Source: Clostridia bacterium
GTDB lineage: Bacteria > Bacillota > Clostridia > Christensenellales > Aristaeellaceae
DNA length: 8,274 bases
Reading direction: 5' to 3'
Assembly: GCA_016297535.1 (NCBI GenBank)
Contig: JAEDGL010000109.1
Coordinates: forward strand, 1-8,274
Made by a program: the position numbers and the translations under genes
Shown here: one piece after another, positions 1-6,345 of the stretch
How positions within the stretch are numbered: the first letter of the stretch is position 1
Layout of the letters: every line of letters starts with the position of its first letter
Notes under the pieces: model-generated
Seen by the model: the letters and a program-made list of their open reading frames with translations, nothing else
Told to the model about the DNA's origin: nothing
Database searches by the model: none

Positions 1-496
1 GCACGTTTTCCAGCTCCTCCATCAGCTCAAAGGGATCCTTGGCCGCGCGGTCCATTTTGTTGACAAAGGTAAAAATGGGAATGTTGCGCATGCGGCACAC
101 CTTGAACAGCTTGATGGTCTGCGCCTCCACGCCCTTGGCCGCGTCAATCAGCATAACGGCCGCGTCGGCGGCAACCAGCACGCGGTAGGTATCCTCCGAA
201 AAGTCCTGGTGGCCCGGGGTGTCCAGAATGTTGATGCGGCAGCCCTCATATTCAAACTGCATGGCGGAGGAGGTAACCGAAATGCCGCGCTGCTTTTCAA
301 TTTCCATCCAGTCGGAGGTGGCGTGGCGCTCGGCCTTGCGCGCCTTGACGCTGCCCGCCTGACGAATGGCGCCGCCGTAGAGCAGCAGCTTTTCGGTCAT
401 GGTGGTTTTGCCCGCGTCGGGGTGGCTGATAATGGCAAAGGTGCGGCGCTTTTCAATCTGCTCCAGCGCCTGGGCGCTCAGGGTGGTTTGGCTCAT
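1..496 (-). CDS. prfC: Peptide chain release factor 3 (RF3), N-terminal part
   Basis: This is a translational GTPase that recycles RF1/RF2 from the ribosome after peptide release in the cytoplasm. Translation gives 165 residues before the window edge cuts the 3' end. The G domain is clear: the P-loop lies in SHPDAGKTT (about 24-32), the G3 motif is DTPGH (92-96) and the G4 motif is NKMD (146-149). The stretches KARKAERHATSDWMEIEKQR (51-70) and GHQDFSEDTYR (95-105) are hallmarks of RF3 and separate it from EF-G, LepA and TypA. The ATG at 494-496 fits the normal RF3 N-terminus. On the minus strand a GAGG sequence lies about 11 bases upstream of it. The gene follows the aconitase on the same strand, but a terminator (617-641) and its own promoter (551-580) make it a separate unit. 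The family call is near certain; the missing C-terminal domains cannot be assessed. Confidence 0.96.
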   Translation of the reverse strand, partial: MSQTTLSAQALEQIEKRRTFAIISHPDAGKTTMTEKLLLYGGAIRQAGSVKARKAERHATSDWMEIEKQRGISVTSSAMQFEYEGCRINILDTPGHQDFSEDTYRVLVAADAAVMLIDAAKGVEAQTIKLFKVCRMRNIPIFTFVNKMDRAAKDPFELMEELENV

Positions 497-550
497 ACGG
501 GAGGTTTCCTCGCTTCCTCAAATCGGGTTCATGACATAGTACAACACTTT

Positions 551-580
551 ATTCTACTACGGACAAAACCCCCGCGTCAA
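551..580 (-). promoter_or_regulatory. Predicted sigma-70-type promoter of prfC
   Basis: Read on the minus strand, TTGACG (575-580) is followed after 18 bases by TAGAAT (551-556). These match the -35 and -10 consensus at 5/6 each. The expected start of transcription is near 544, which leaves a leader of about 48 bases before the prfC ATG. No extended leader structure was noticed. Confidence 0.65.
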
Positions 581-616
581 CCCCCAACCGGGGATCTCTC
601 AGGGATCCGGGCATGC

Positions 617-641
617 AAAAAAAGCCTGCCAAAGGCAAGCT
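617..641 (-). terminator. Intrinsic terminator downstream of aconitase
   Basis: On the minus strand, AGCTTGCC (641 down to 634) pairs with GGCAGGCT (630 down to 623) across a three-base TTT loop, with one G-T wobble. A run of seven T follows (623-617). This is the canonical layout of a rho-independent terminator. It lies about 115 bases after the aconitase stop and upstream of the prfC promoter, so it separates the two transcripts. Confidence 0.85.
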
Positions 642-756
642 TTCAGACTGTTGAAAAATGCTTGGGAGGTGCCGGAGGGCCGCAGTCCTCCGACTCTCGT
701 TCGTACCACCCGCCCGGCAAAGCCGGGCGGGGTGTTTTGGGCCGCCTGCGTGCTGC
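642..756 (-). other. Hairpin-rich 3' tail of the aconitase transcript
   Basis: Two further stem-loops lie between the aconitase stop and its terminator. One is a perfect 10-bp stem, CCCGCCCGGC (709-718) with GCCGGGCGGG (722-731), around an AAA loop. The other is CGGAGG (673-678) with CCTCCG (687-692) around an 8-base loop. No coding function is evident. It may be a stabilising 3' UTR or a copy of a dispersed repeat; a genome-wide search would be needed to decide. Confidence 0.5.
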
Positions 757-2682
757 TTATCCCTGCCTTGTCATGTTGATCAGGCCTCCGGCCAGAATCA
801 TGCGGCGCTGGCGGGGGGTGAGGGCGAGGGTCATGGGGATGGTAAAGGCCTTGGTCACGTTGGTAACGGGAATGGTCTCCGCCCCCCCGGCGATGAGCTG
901 GCGGATGTTTTCCAGCGCGATTTCGTCCGACGGATCAAAGCGGTCGTAATCGGATTCGTTGACAAACTCCAAAGGCAGGATGCCGTTGTTGATGAGGTTG
1001 GCGCGGTGGATGCGGGCAAAGCTCTTGGCCAGCACGCCGCGAATTTTCAGGTACAGCGGCACAAGCGCGGCATGCTCGCGGCTGGAGCCCTGTCCGTAGT
1101 TGGCGCCTGCCAGCAGGAAACCGCCGCCGGCCTCCTTTGCGCGCGCGGGGAAGGTGGGATCCACCGGCGCAAGGCAGTGCTCGCTCAGCTTGGGAATGTT
1201 GGAGCGGAAGGGCAGCAGCGAGCTGTCGGAGGGCATGATGTGGTCGGTGGTAATATTGTCCTCCATTTTCAGCAGCAGCTTTCCGTGCAGGCTCTGCTCC
1301 AGCGCATCCGCCTGCGGGAAGGGCTTGATGTTGGGGCCGCGCACCACCTCCACCTGCGGCGCCTCCTCCTCGGTGGCGGGCGGGATGATGAGGTTGTCGT
1401 TGTACAGGAAGGTGGCGGGCATGTCCACGCTGAGGTCGGCATCCACGCCGCGCGGATCGGTCAGCACACCGGCCAGCGCGGTGGCGGCGGCCGTTTCGCA
1501 GCTTACCAGATAGATGCCCGCGGACTTGGTGCCGCTGCGGCCAAAGAAGTTGCGGTTGTTGGTGCGCACGCTTACGGCGTTGGTGCAGGGGCTTTGGCCC
1601 ATGCCGATGCAGAAGCCGCAGGCGGTTTCGCAGATGCGCGCACCGGCCTCGATCATATCATGCAGGGCGCCGTTGGCGCTGAGCATGGAAAGCACCTGGC
1701 GGCTGCCCGGGGCGATCACCAGGGATACGTCGGGATGCACGGTTTTGCCCCTGAGAATGGCCGCCACGCGCATCATATCCAGATAGCTGGAGTTGGTGCA
1801 GGAGCCGATGCACACCTGATCCACCCGGATGGGGCCGGCCTCCTCCACGGTTTTCACGTTGTCGGGCATATGCGGCAGCGCCACCATGGGCACCAGCGCG
1901 GACAGGTCGATCTCCACCGTTTCCTCATAGGCGGCGTCTTCATCGGCCGCAAGGGGCGCAAAATCCTCCGCGCGTCCCTGGGCTTTCAGGAAGGCCTCCG
2001 TCACCTCGTCGGAGGGGAACACGGAGGTGGTGGCGCCCAGCTCCGCGCCCATGTTGGCGATGGTGGCGCGCTCCGGGATGGAAAGCGTCTTCACGCCGGG
2101 GCCGGTGTACTCCATCACCTTGCCCACGCCGCCCTTTACGCTGAGACGGCGCAAAAGCTCCAGAATCACATCCTTGGCCGCAACGCCACGCTGCAGGCGG
2201 CCCGTCAGGCGCACGTTGACCACGCTGGGACAGCTGAGATAATAGGCCCCGCCGCCCATGGCCACGGCTACATCCAGCCCGCCCGCGCCAATGGCAATCA
2301 TGCCCAGCGCGCCGCCGGTGGGCGTGTGGCTGTCGGAGCCCAGCAGGGTTTTGCCGGGCTTGCCGATGCGCTCCAGCTGCACCTGATGGCAGATGCCGTT
2401 GCCCGGCTTGGACAGATACACCCCGTGCTTGCGGGTAACGGTGGCGATGTATTTGTGATCGTCCGCGTTTTCAAAGCCCGTCTGCAGGGTGTTGTGGTCG
2501 ATGTAAGCGATGCTCTTTTCGGTTTTCACGCGCGGGATGCCCATGGCCTCAAACTGAAGATAGGCCATGGTGCCGGTGGAATCCTGCGTGAGGGTCTGAT
2601 CGATATGGATGGCAATCTCGCTGCCCGGGATCAATTCGCCCGAAACCAGATGGGCAGACAGGATCTTCTGCGTAACGTTCAT
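757..2682 (-). CDS. Aconitate hydratase, single-chain Aquifex-type
   Basis: This [4Fe-4S] enzyme interconverts citrate and isocitrate via cis-aconitate in the cytoplasm; in anaerobes it often serves 2-oxoglutarate and glutamate synthesis. The protein has 641 residues, typical of the short single-chain type and shorter than AcnA (about 890). The catalytic aconitase domain covers roughly 7-405 and the swivel domain about 455-585. Visible residues: SDSHT (116-120); cluster cysteines C295 (GSCTNSS), C355 and C358 (ACGFCIG); R377 and R382 (NRNFFGR) and the SSRE motif at 533-536, matching substrate-binding positions of mitochondrial aconitase. The swivel motif reads NYGQGSSREHAA, with Gln where mitochondrial aconitase has Glu. 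The ATG at 2680-2682 has GGAGG eight bases upstream and starts MNVTQKI, which fits the family. The frame stays open further upstream, but that stretch holds the promoter. No citrate synthase or isocitrate dehydrogenase lies beside it. Homoaconitase or LeuC-like specificity is less likely but not excluded. Confidence 0.93.
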   Translation of the reverse strand: MNVTQKILSAHLVSGELIPGSEIAIHIDQTLTQDSTGTMAYLQFEAMGIPRVKTEKSIAYIDHNTLQTGFENADDHKYIATVTRKHGVYLSKPGNGICHQVQLERIGKPGKTLLGSDSHTPTGGALGMIAIGAGGLDVAVAMGGGAYYLSCPSVVNVRLTGRLQRGVAAKDVILELLRRLSVKGGVGKVMEYTGPGVKTLSIPERATIANMGAELGATTSVFPSDEVTEAFLKAQGRAEDFAPLAADEDAAYEETVEIDLSALVPMVALPHMPDNVKTVEEAGPIRVDQVCIGSCTNSSYLDMMRVAAILRGKTVHPDVSLVIAPGSRQVLSMLSANGALHDMIEAGARICETACGFCIGMGQSPCTNAVSVRTNNRNFFGRSGTKSAGIYLVSCETAAATALAGVLTDPRGVDADLSVDMPATFLYNDNLIIPPATEEEAPQVEVVRGPNIKPFPQADALEQSLHGKLLLKMEDNITTDHIMPSDSSLLPFRSNIPKLSEHCLAPVDPTFPARAKEAGGGFLLAGANYGQGSSREHAALVPLYLKIRGVLAKSFARIHRANLINNGILPLEFVNESDYDRFDPSDEIALENIRQLIAGGAETIPVTNVTKAFTIPMTLALTPRQRRMILAGGLINMTRQG

Positions 2683-2690
2683 GGGGGCAA

Positions 2691-2695
2691 CCTCC
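2691..2695 (-). promoter_or_regulatory. Ribosome binding site that fixes the aconitase start
   Basis: The minus strand reads GGAGG here, eight bases before the ATG at 2682. This places the start at MNVTQ and rejects the upstream extension of the frame to about 2829. Confidence 0.8.
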
Positions 2696-2714
2696 GTGCT
2701 TTGTGCAAAATAAC

Positions 2715-2738
2715 GGTGGGTTTGTCCAAAAACCCGCC
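2715..2738 (-). promoter_or_regulatory. Stem-loop at the predicted 5' end of the aconitase mRNA
   Basis: GGTGGGTTT (2715-2723) and AAACCCGCC (2730-2738) form a 9-bp stem with one G-T pair and a 6-base loop. On the minus strand it starts almost at the predicted transcription start (about 2739) and is followed by GTTATTTT. It could protect the 5' end or act as a weak attenuator. Confidence 0.5.
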
Positions 2739-2745
2739 TGCATCC

Positions 2746-2774
2746 AGTATACCTGCGTACCCTGCAGTACGCAA
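2746..2774 (-). promoter_or_regulatory. Predicted aconitase promoter with internal dyad
   Basis: On the minus strand the -10 is TATACT (2746-2751, 5/6) and the -35 is TTGCGT (2769-2774, 3/6), with a 17-base spacer. A perfect inverted repeat, TGCGTAC (2754-2760) and GTACGCA (2767-2773) with six bases between, fills the spacer and overlaps the -35. It is a plausible operator for an unidentified regulator. The weak -35 would suit a regulated promoter. Confidence 0.55.
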
Positions 2775-2822
2775 CCGCCTGTGCCCAAAAGTGCAGGAAA
2801 TGAACAGAAGCCGCCCCGGCGT

Positions 2823-2851
2823 TTGACATCCGCCTGCAAACAGGCTATCAT
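2823..2851 (+). promoter_or_regulatory. Strong predicted promoter of the DUF6020-like gene
   Basis: TTGACA (2823-2828, 6/6) is followed after exactly 17 bases by TATCAT (2846-2851, 5/6). The expected start is near 2858, giving a leader of about 35 bases. The spacer contains a perfect inverted repeat, GCCTG (2832-2836) and CAGGC (2841-2845), around CAAA. That repeat may be a binding site or may be chance. Confidence 0.75.
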
Positions 2852-2879
2852 ACGGTTGTCCCCTTTGATTTGAAAATAA

Positions 2880-2885
2880 GGAGGT
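2880..2885 (+). promoter_or_regulatory. Ribosome binding site supporting the GTG start
   Basis: GGAGGT lies seven bases before the GTG at 2893. The strong site and good spacing justify choosing the non-ATG start. Confidence 0.8.
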
Positions 2886-2892
2886 AACGGCT

Positions 2893-4635
2893 GTGGCTGT
2901 CAAACGTTGGGCGCTGCCCTGCGGCGCTGTAAGCCTGCTTACCATGGCTTCGCTGGCGGTCCATGCCCGCGAGCTTACGGAAAAAGTGTCGGTTTTGCCC
3001 GACGGCGCGGTATGGGCGCTGGGCATGGCGGCCCTGTGGCTGCTGTACCGCGCGTGGCTCAGGCTGGACCGTCCCTTTGGCCCCAAAAGGCTGTGGGTGC
3101 TTGCGGCGCTCTTTGCCGGGGTGATGACGCTTGGGCAAAGCTTTAGCGCCTATGGCACGGCGGAATGGGTAACGGCCCGCAGGGGAGAGGCGCTGCTGTT
3201 TGCGGCAGGGCGGATTCCGCTGTACGCGGCTGCCATGCGCCTGCTGGTGCACGCGCTGGGCAGGCTGCCCGCGCGGACGGACGCGCGCCGGTTGACGGGC
3301 TGGCAGCTGGGCGGGCTTTTGTGGCTGTGCTGGCTGCCGTGGTATGTGTGCCTGTTTCCCGGCACGGTGAGCGTGGACAGCATCAGCATGCTGATGATTA
3401 CCTATGGGCTGGAGCCGCTGACCAACGCCAACCCCTTTTGCCAGACGGCGCTGCTGTGGCTGTTCCGCAAGGCGGGCGAGCTGGTGGGAAGCCCGGACGC
3501 GGGCATTGCGCTTTACTGCATCATCCAGTCGGTGCTGATGGCGTGGCTGATGGGCGAGCTGGTGAGCGAGATGCGCCAAACCCGCGCTCCCGAAGCGCTT
3601 TGCCGGGGCAGCTTTGCATTTTACGCGCTGTGTCCCATCTTTCCCGTGTTTGCGTTTTGCGTGGGCAAGGATACCAACTTTGCCATGGCGGTGCTGTTTC
3701 TGGCGCTGGAGACCTGGCGCGTCAGCCACGGCAGGCCGGTGCGTCCGGCGCGCTATGTATGCCTCAGCGTTGCCGCTGTGGGCTGCGTGCTGCTTCGCAA
3801 CCCGGGCGTCTATCTGGCGGCGCTTACGCTGGCGCTGCTGCTGATTTTTACGTCCGTCCGGCGCAGCGGGGGCCGCTGGCGCGTGCCGCTGTGCGGCCTG
3901 CTTTGCGCGGGGCTTTCCTTTGCGCTGCTGCACGCGGTGGTGCTGCCCGGGCTGAACGTTGCGCCCATGCCCAAAACGGAGGAATACTCGCTGCCGCTGC
4001 AGCAGGTGGCGCGCGTGGCCGCCGGAGAGGCGCTTACGCCCGGGCAGCGCGAGGCGGTCAACGGCGTGCTGGAGCTGGACAGGCTGCACACCGAATACAA
4101 CGGCGAGCTGAGCGACCCCGTCAAAAACCTCTGGCGCGAGGGCTGCACGCCCGAGCAGCAGGCCGCCTTCTGGAAGGCCTGGCCGCAGATTGTGAAGGAC
4201 AACCCCATGACCTGCCTGAGCGCCACCTTCCACAACACCTACGGCTATCTCTATCCGGGCTATGTAAGCACCATCAAGCCCACGCTGATCGTGGGCGACC
4301 ATTCCGGCCGCACGGCCAATGTATGGGGGTATTTTGATTATTCGGTCAATCCCCTGAGCGCAAAGGTGAAGGCCTTTACCGACCGGCTCAATCTCAACAG
4401 CCTCTACCGCCTGCTGGTCTCCCCCGGCCTGTACGGCTGGATCACCCTGTTTGCCGCCGTCTGGCTGGCGGGCAGGCGCGGCTGGCGGGAGCTGCTCAGC
4501 GCCGTGCCCGCGCTATTTACGCTGGCGGGCTGTCTGCTTTCCGCCGTCAATGGGTATTTCCGCTATGCCATGCCGCTGTATGCAAGCGCGCCGCTGCTGC
4601 TGTGGCTGGTGGCGCAGAGCGTAAGGAGGGCATAA
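2893..4635 (+). CDS. DUF6020-like polytopic membrane protein
   Basis: This 580-residue integral membrane protein has no established reaction that I can name. Its pattern resembles the DUF6020 family, whose arrangement recalls GT-C-type envelope glycosyltransferases; that likeness is inference. About 12-14 hydrophobic segments are visible, at roughly 7-25, 38-54, 67-86, 100-123, 138-156, 203-222, 240-275, 286-322, 331-351, 508-527, 535-552 and 562-577. A long soluble loop covers about 352-505. Recognisable motifs are FPGTVSVDS (155-163), NPFCQT (180-185), VGKDTNF (257-263), RNPGVY (302-307), SLPLQQVARV (366-375), YNGELSDPVKN (402-412) and YFRYAMP (555-561). The acidic residue in the early PGTVSVD motif would be a candidate catalytic residue if this is a GT-C enzyme. 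It starts with GTG at 2893, seven bases after a GGAGGT site. It stands alone, divergent from the aconitase and convergent with the isomerase gene. Confidence 0.75.
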   Translation: MAVKRWALPCGAVSLLTMASLAVHARELTEKVSVLPDGAVWALGMAALWLLYRAWLRLDRPFGPKRLWVLAALFAGVMTLGQSFSAYGTAEWVTARRGEALLFAAGRIPLYAAAMRLLVHALGRLPARTDARRLTGWQLGGLLWLCWLPWYVCLFPGTVSVDSISMLMITYGLEPLTNANPFCQTALLWLFRKAGELVGSPDAGIALYCIIQSVLMAWLMGELVSEMRQTRAPEALCRGSFAFYALCPIFPVFAFCVGKDTNFAMAVLFLALETWRVSHGRPVRPARYVCLSVAAVGCVLLRNPGVYLAALTLALLLIFTSVRRSGGRWRVPLCGLLCAGLSFALLHAVVLPGLNVAPMPKTEEYSLPLQQVARVAAGEALTPGQREAVNGVLELDRLHTEYNGELSDPVKNLWREGCTPEQQAAFWKAWPQIVKDNPMTCLSATFHNTYGYLYPGYVSTIKPTLIVGDHSGRTANVWGYFDYSVNPLSAKVKAFTDRLNLNSLYRLLVSPGLYGWITLFAAVWLAGRRGWRELLSAVPALFTLAGCLLSAVNGYFRYAMPLYASAPLLLWLVAQSVRRA

Positions 4636-4638
4636 AGC

Positions 4639-4728
4639 ATGGCCGGCCGGATGACGCACATGCGCATTGCCGGCGGGCTGCCTGCGCGCCGCCAAAGCCC
4701 CGAAAGGAACCCAGACCGCTTTTCATAA
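4639..4728 (+). CDS. Possible 29-residue small ORF
   Basis: An ATG three bases after the stop of the DUF6020-like gene opens a 29-codon frame starting MAGRMTHMRIAGG and ending PDRFS. The last codons of the preceding gene supply GGAGG (4625-4629) nine bases before it, an ideal spacing. The peptide is basic and arginine-rich with no recognisable domain. It overlaps the structured interval described separately, so the reading may be coincidental. Conservation of the frame in relatives would be needed to believe it. Confidence 0.2.
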   Translation: MAGRMTHMRIAGGLPARRQSPERNPDRFS

Positions 4729-4795
4729 CCCGCCGGGAGATGAACGGCTATGTAGCCGCCACCCTGCACGCCGTTGAAAGGCGCTACCGGCAATG
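4665..4795 (+). ncRNA. Candidate structured RNA or 3' UTR element
   Basis: CATTGCCGG (4665-4673) and CCGGCAATG (4787-4795) form a perfect 9-bp closing stem around about 113 bases. Inside, CCGGCGGG (4670-4677) can instead pair with CCCGCCGG (4729-4736), excluding the closing stem. AACGGC (4743-4748) can pair with GCCGTT (4770-4775), or CGGC with GCCG (4745-4748 and 4755-4758). A terminator follows within three bases. No Rfam family was recognised by eye. It could be a 3' UTR-derived small RNA. The strand is inferred from the terminator's orientation. Confidence 0.35.
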
Positions 4796-4797
4796 GC

Positions 4798-4826
4798 AGC
4801 GCCCTGGGGCCGGGCGCTTTTGCTTT
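4798..4826 (+). terminator. Intrinsic terminator of the DUF6020-like transcript
   Basis: AGCGCCC (4798-4804) pairs with GGGCGCT (4812-4818) across a 7-base loop. The following TTTTGCTTT is a broken T tract on the plus strand. It ends the plus-strand transcript, including the structured interval before it. Confidence 0.7.
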
Positions 4827-4842
4827 GAAAACGAAAGCATAC

Positions 4843-4875
4843 AAAAAGGCCGCTGACAAAAAACTGTCAACGGCC
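4843..4875 (-). terminator. Intrinsic terminator of the isomerase gene
   Basis: On the minus strand GGCCGTTGACA (4875 down to 4865) pairs with TGTCAGCGGCC (4858 down to 4848), with one wobble and a 6-base loop. TTTTT (4847-4843) follows. It begins 16 bases after the isomerase stop codon and faces the plus-strand terminator at 4798-4826. Confidence 0.88.
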
Positions 4876-4891
4876 CTTGGATCCAAACGGC

Positions 4892-6280
4892 TTATTCTGC
4901 GGCGTCTTCCGCGGCCTGCAGCGCTTCCAGGGTGGTAATCGCGCCGGTGTACTGCACCTGGGCCTGCTCCAGCCACTCGTCGATCTTGGCGCTGTAAAGC
5001 TCGTTCTGCTTTTCATTCAGGATTTCGGCGCGCTTGGCCTCGCGCTGCGCCTGGGTCATCTCCACGGGGCCGCCGGGGATATCGTGCAGGTATTTCACGA
5101 TATGCACGCCAAAGCTGCTCAGATAGGGCGCGGAGATGCCGCCCACCTCGGGAATGCTCATGGAGGCTTCCACAAACTCGCTTACATACACGCTGGTGGA
5201 GGCAGCGCACACTTCGTAGTAGGGATTGGAAAGCATGCCGGGATCGGAGGGGTTGCCGTCGGCATCCACACCGTAGGCGGTGATGAGCTCGTCAAAGTCC
5301 ACGCCGTCGATAACCTTCTGGTTGATCTCCTCGATCTTGTCGGCCAGCGAGGCGAAGATGGCGGCCTTGGCCTGGCTCACCTGCTCCTCGGTTACGGGCT
5401 CGGCGTCGGTCTCGGTTTCGGTTTCATCCTCCCCGGCGTGCTGCTGCTGCTCCTCATAGCGGGCCTGCAGGTCGGTAAAGGTATTCATCAGCTCGTCATC
5501 CACCGGCAGCAGGATGTGGCGCACGGCGCGGAAGCCCTCGGGCTTGTACCAGGCGTAATCCATATCGTTGCTGCTGCCGTACATGGCGGCGTACATGGCC
5601 ATCATATCCACCTGGCTGTTGTACTCCATGTAGGCCTCGATATCGTTTTCGTACAGCTCCTTGTCGCTGGCCACCAGCTCCTGATAGCGGGCCTCCACCT
5701 CTTCATCGGTAACGGTGGCGTCCTGAACCATCAGCTGCTGCACCTTGTCCAGCACCATGTACTTTTTGTACTCGGCGGTCAGAGTGTCCAGATCATAGCC
5801 GCCCTCTTTGTAATAGGCCTCGGCCTCAGCCTCGGCAGCGGCGATATCCGCCTCGGGGCTTTCGGCGGTCAGATCGGGATAGAAGTATGCCAGGTAGTTG
5901 TCGATGGCGGAGCTCCAGTCGGTCTGGGCAGAGGATTCGGCCTCGGCGTTTTCCTCGGCGGACAGCTCGCTTACACCCAGCTCAACGGCTTTCTGGCCCA
6001 GCAGCTTTTCGATGATGGCGTTTTCCAGCGCCACAGCGCGGAACAGCTCCACGTTGGCGGGATCAGCCATGTCGTAATAGGCGCCGTACTGGTTGACCAG
6101 GGTGTTGTAGTTTCCTTCCACAGCGCTCCACAGCAGGTTTTCGCCGTTGAGGGTGGCCACAACCGTATCGGCGGCGATTTCGGGAATTTCAGGGGTAGCG
6201 GCTTCTTCGGCCACGGCGGTCACACCCAGCAGCATGCATACGCACAGCAGCAATGCGGTGAGCTTGCGAATTTTTTTCAT
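4892..6280 (-). CDS. Secreted parvulin-type peptidyl-prolyl isomerase (PrsA/SurA-like)
   Basis: This is probably an extracytoplasmic foldase or chaperone that helps exported proteins fold. The 462-residue protein starts with a classical signal peptide: MKKIRK, a hydrophobic core at about 8-20, and a likely signal peptidase I site after AVA at 24. No lipobox follows, so unlike PrsA it does not look lipid-anchored. Residues about 37-205 form a helical SurA_N-like chaperone region. The parvulin domain begins at FRAVRHILLP (250-259) and ends at FGVHIVKYL (390-398). Between them sits a long acidic and glutamine-rich insertion (about 262-320, including EDETETETDAE). The C-terminal tail (about 405-462) is helical and charged. 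The whole protein is rich in Ala, Glu and Asp. The ATG at 6280 is preceded by AGGAA at four bases and AAAGGA at twelve. A TTG eight codons upstream is possible, but it would place residues before the usual MKK signal start. The gene is monocistronic. Confidence 0.85.
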   Translation of the reverse strand: MKKIRKLTALLLCVCMLLGVTAVAEEAATPEIPEIAADTVVATLNGENLLWSAVEGNYNTLVNQYGAYYDMADPANVELFRAVALENAIIEKLLGQKAVELGVSELSAEENAEAESSAQTDWSSAIDNYLAYFYPDLTAESPEADIAAAEAEAEAYYKEGGYDLDTLTAEYKKYMVLDKVQQLMVQDATVTDEEVEARYQELVASDKELYENDIEAYMEYNSQVDMMAMYAAMYGSSNDMDYAWYKPEGFRAVRHILLPVDDELMNTFTDLQARYEEQQQHAGEDETETETDAEPVTEEQVSQAKAAIFASLADKIEEINQKVIDGVDFDELITAYGVDADGNPSDPGMLSNPYYEVCAASTSVYVSEFVEASMSIPEVGGISAPYLSSFGVHIVKYLHDIPGGPVEMTQAQREAKRAEILNEKQNELYSAKIDEWLEQAQVQYTGAITTLEALQAAEDAAE

Positions 6281-6315
6281 GTTGTTCCTAATTCCTTTCA
6301 GCAATATCGGCCGGA

Positions 6316-6345
6316 TTGCGGCACCCGGCGTTCCGCTGCTATTAT
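6316..6345 (+). promoter_or_regulatory. Predicted promoter of the L,D-transpeptidase/YitT operon
   Basis: TTGCGG (6316-6321) is followed after 18 bases by TATTAT (6340-6345, 5/6). The expected start is near 6352, about 104 bases before the GTG start. No better -35/-10 pair was found closer to the gene. A near-palindrome, TTCTG-TG-CAGAA (6382-6393), lies in the leader and could be a regulator site. Confidence 0.4.

Noticed and set aside
709..738. Plus-strand terminator (10-bp hairpin followed by GTGTTTT)
   Set aside because: No plus-strand gene ends here, and the T run is short and offset. The hairpin is better treated as part of the aconitase 3' tail.
658..2826. Very long plus-strand open frame, opposite the aconitase
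   Set aside because: It is the GC-rich antisense shadow of the aconitase. Its translation is His/Gly/Ala-rich with no family pattern, whereas the minus strand gives a full aconitase.
2683..2829. N-terminal extension of aconitase by 49 residues
   Set aside because: The extension contains the predicted promoter, dyad and leader hairpin, and the ATG at 2682 has an ideal SD site and a family-like N-terminus.
2848..4302. Long minus-strand open frame, opposite the DUF6020-like gene
   Set aside because: The product is Gln/His/Arg-rich without domains. The plus-strand frame has membrane segments, family motifs, a strong promoter and an SD site.
4636..4798. 6S RNA, SRP RNA, tmRNA or a cobalamin riboswitch
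   Set aside because: The signature sequences of these RNAs were not found by eye. The length and closing stem are only loosely compatible with 6S RNA, so no name was assigned.
4602..4856. 84-codon plus-strand frame between the DUF6020-like gene and its convergent neighbour
   Set aside because: It starts inside the preceding gene in another frame, has no recognisable family, and runs through a terminator hairpin into the opposed terminator.
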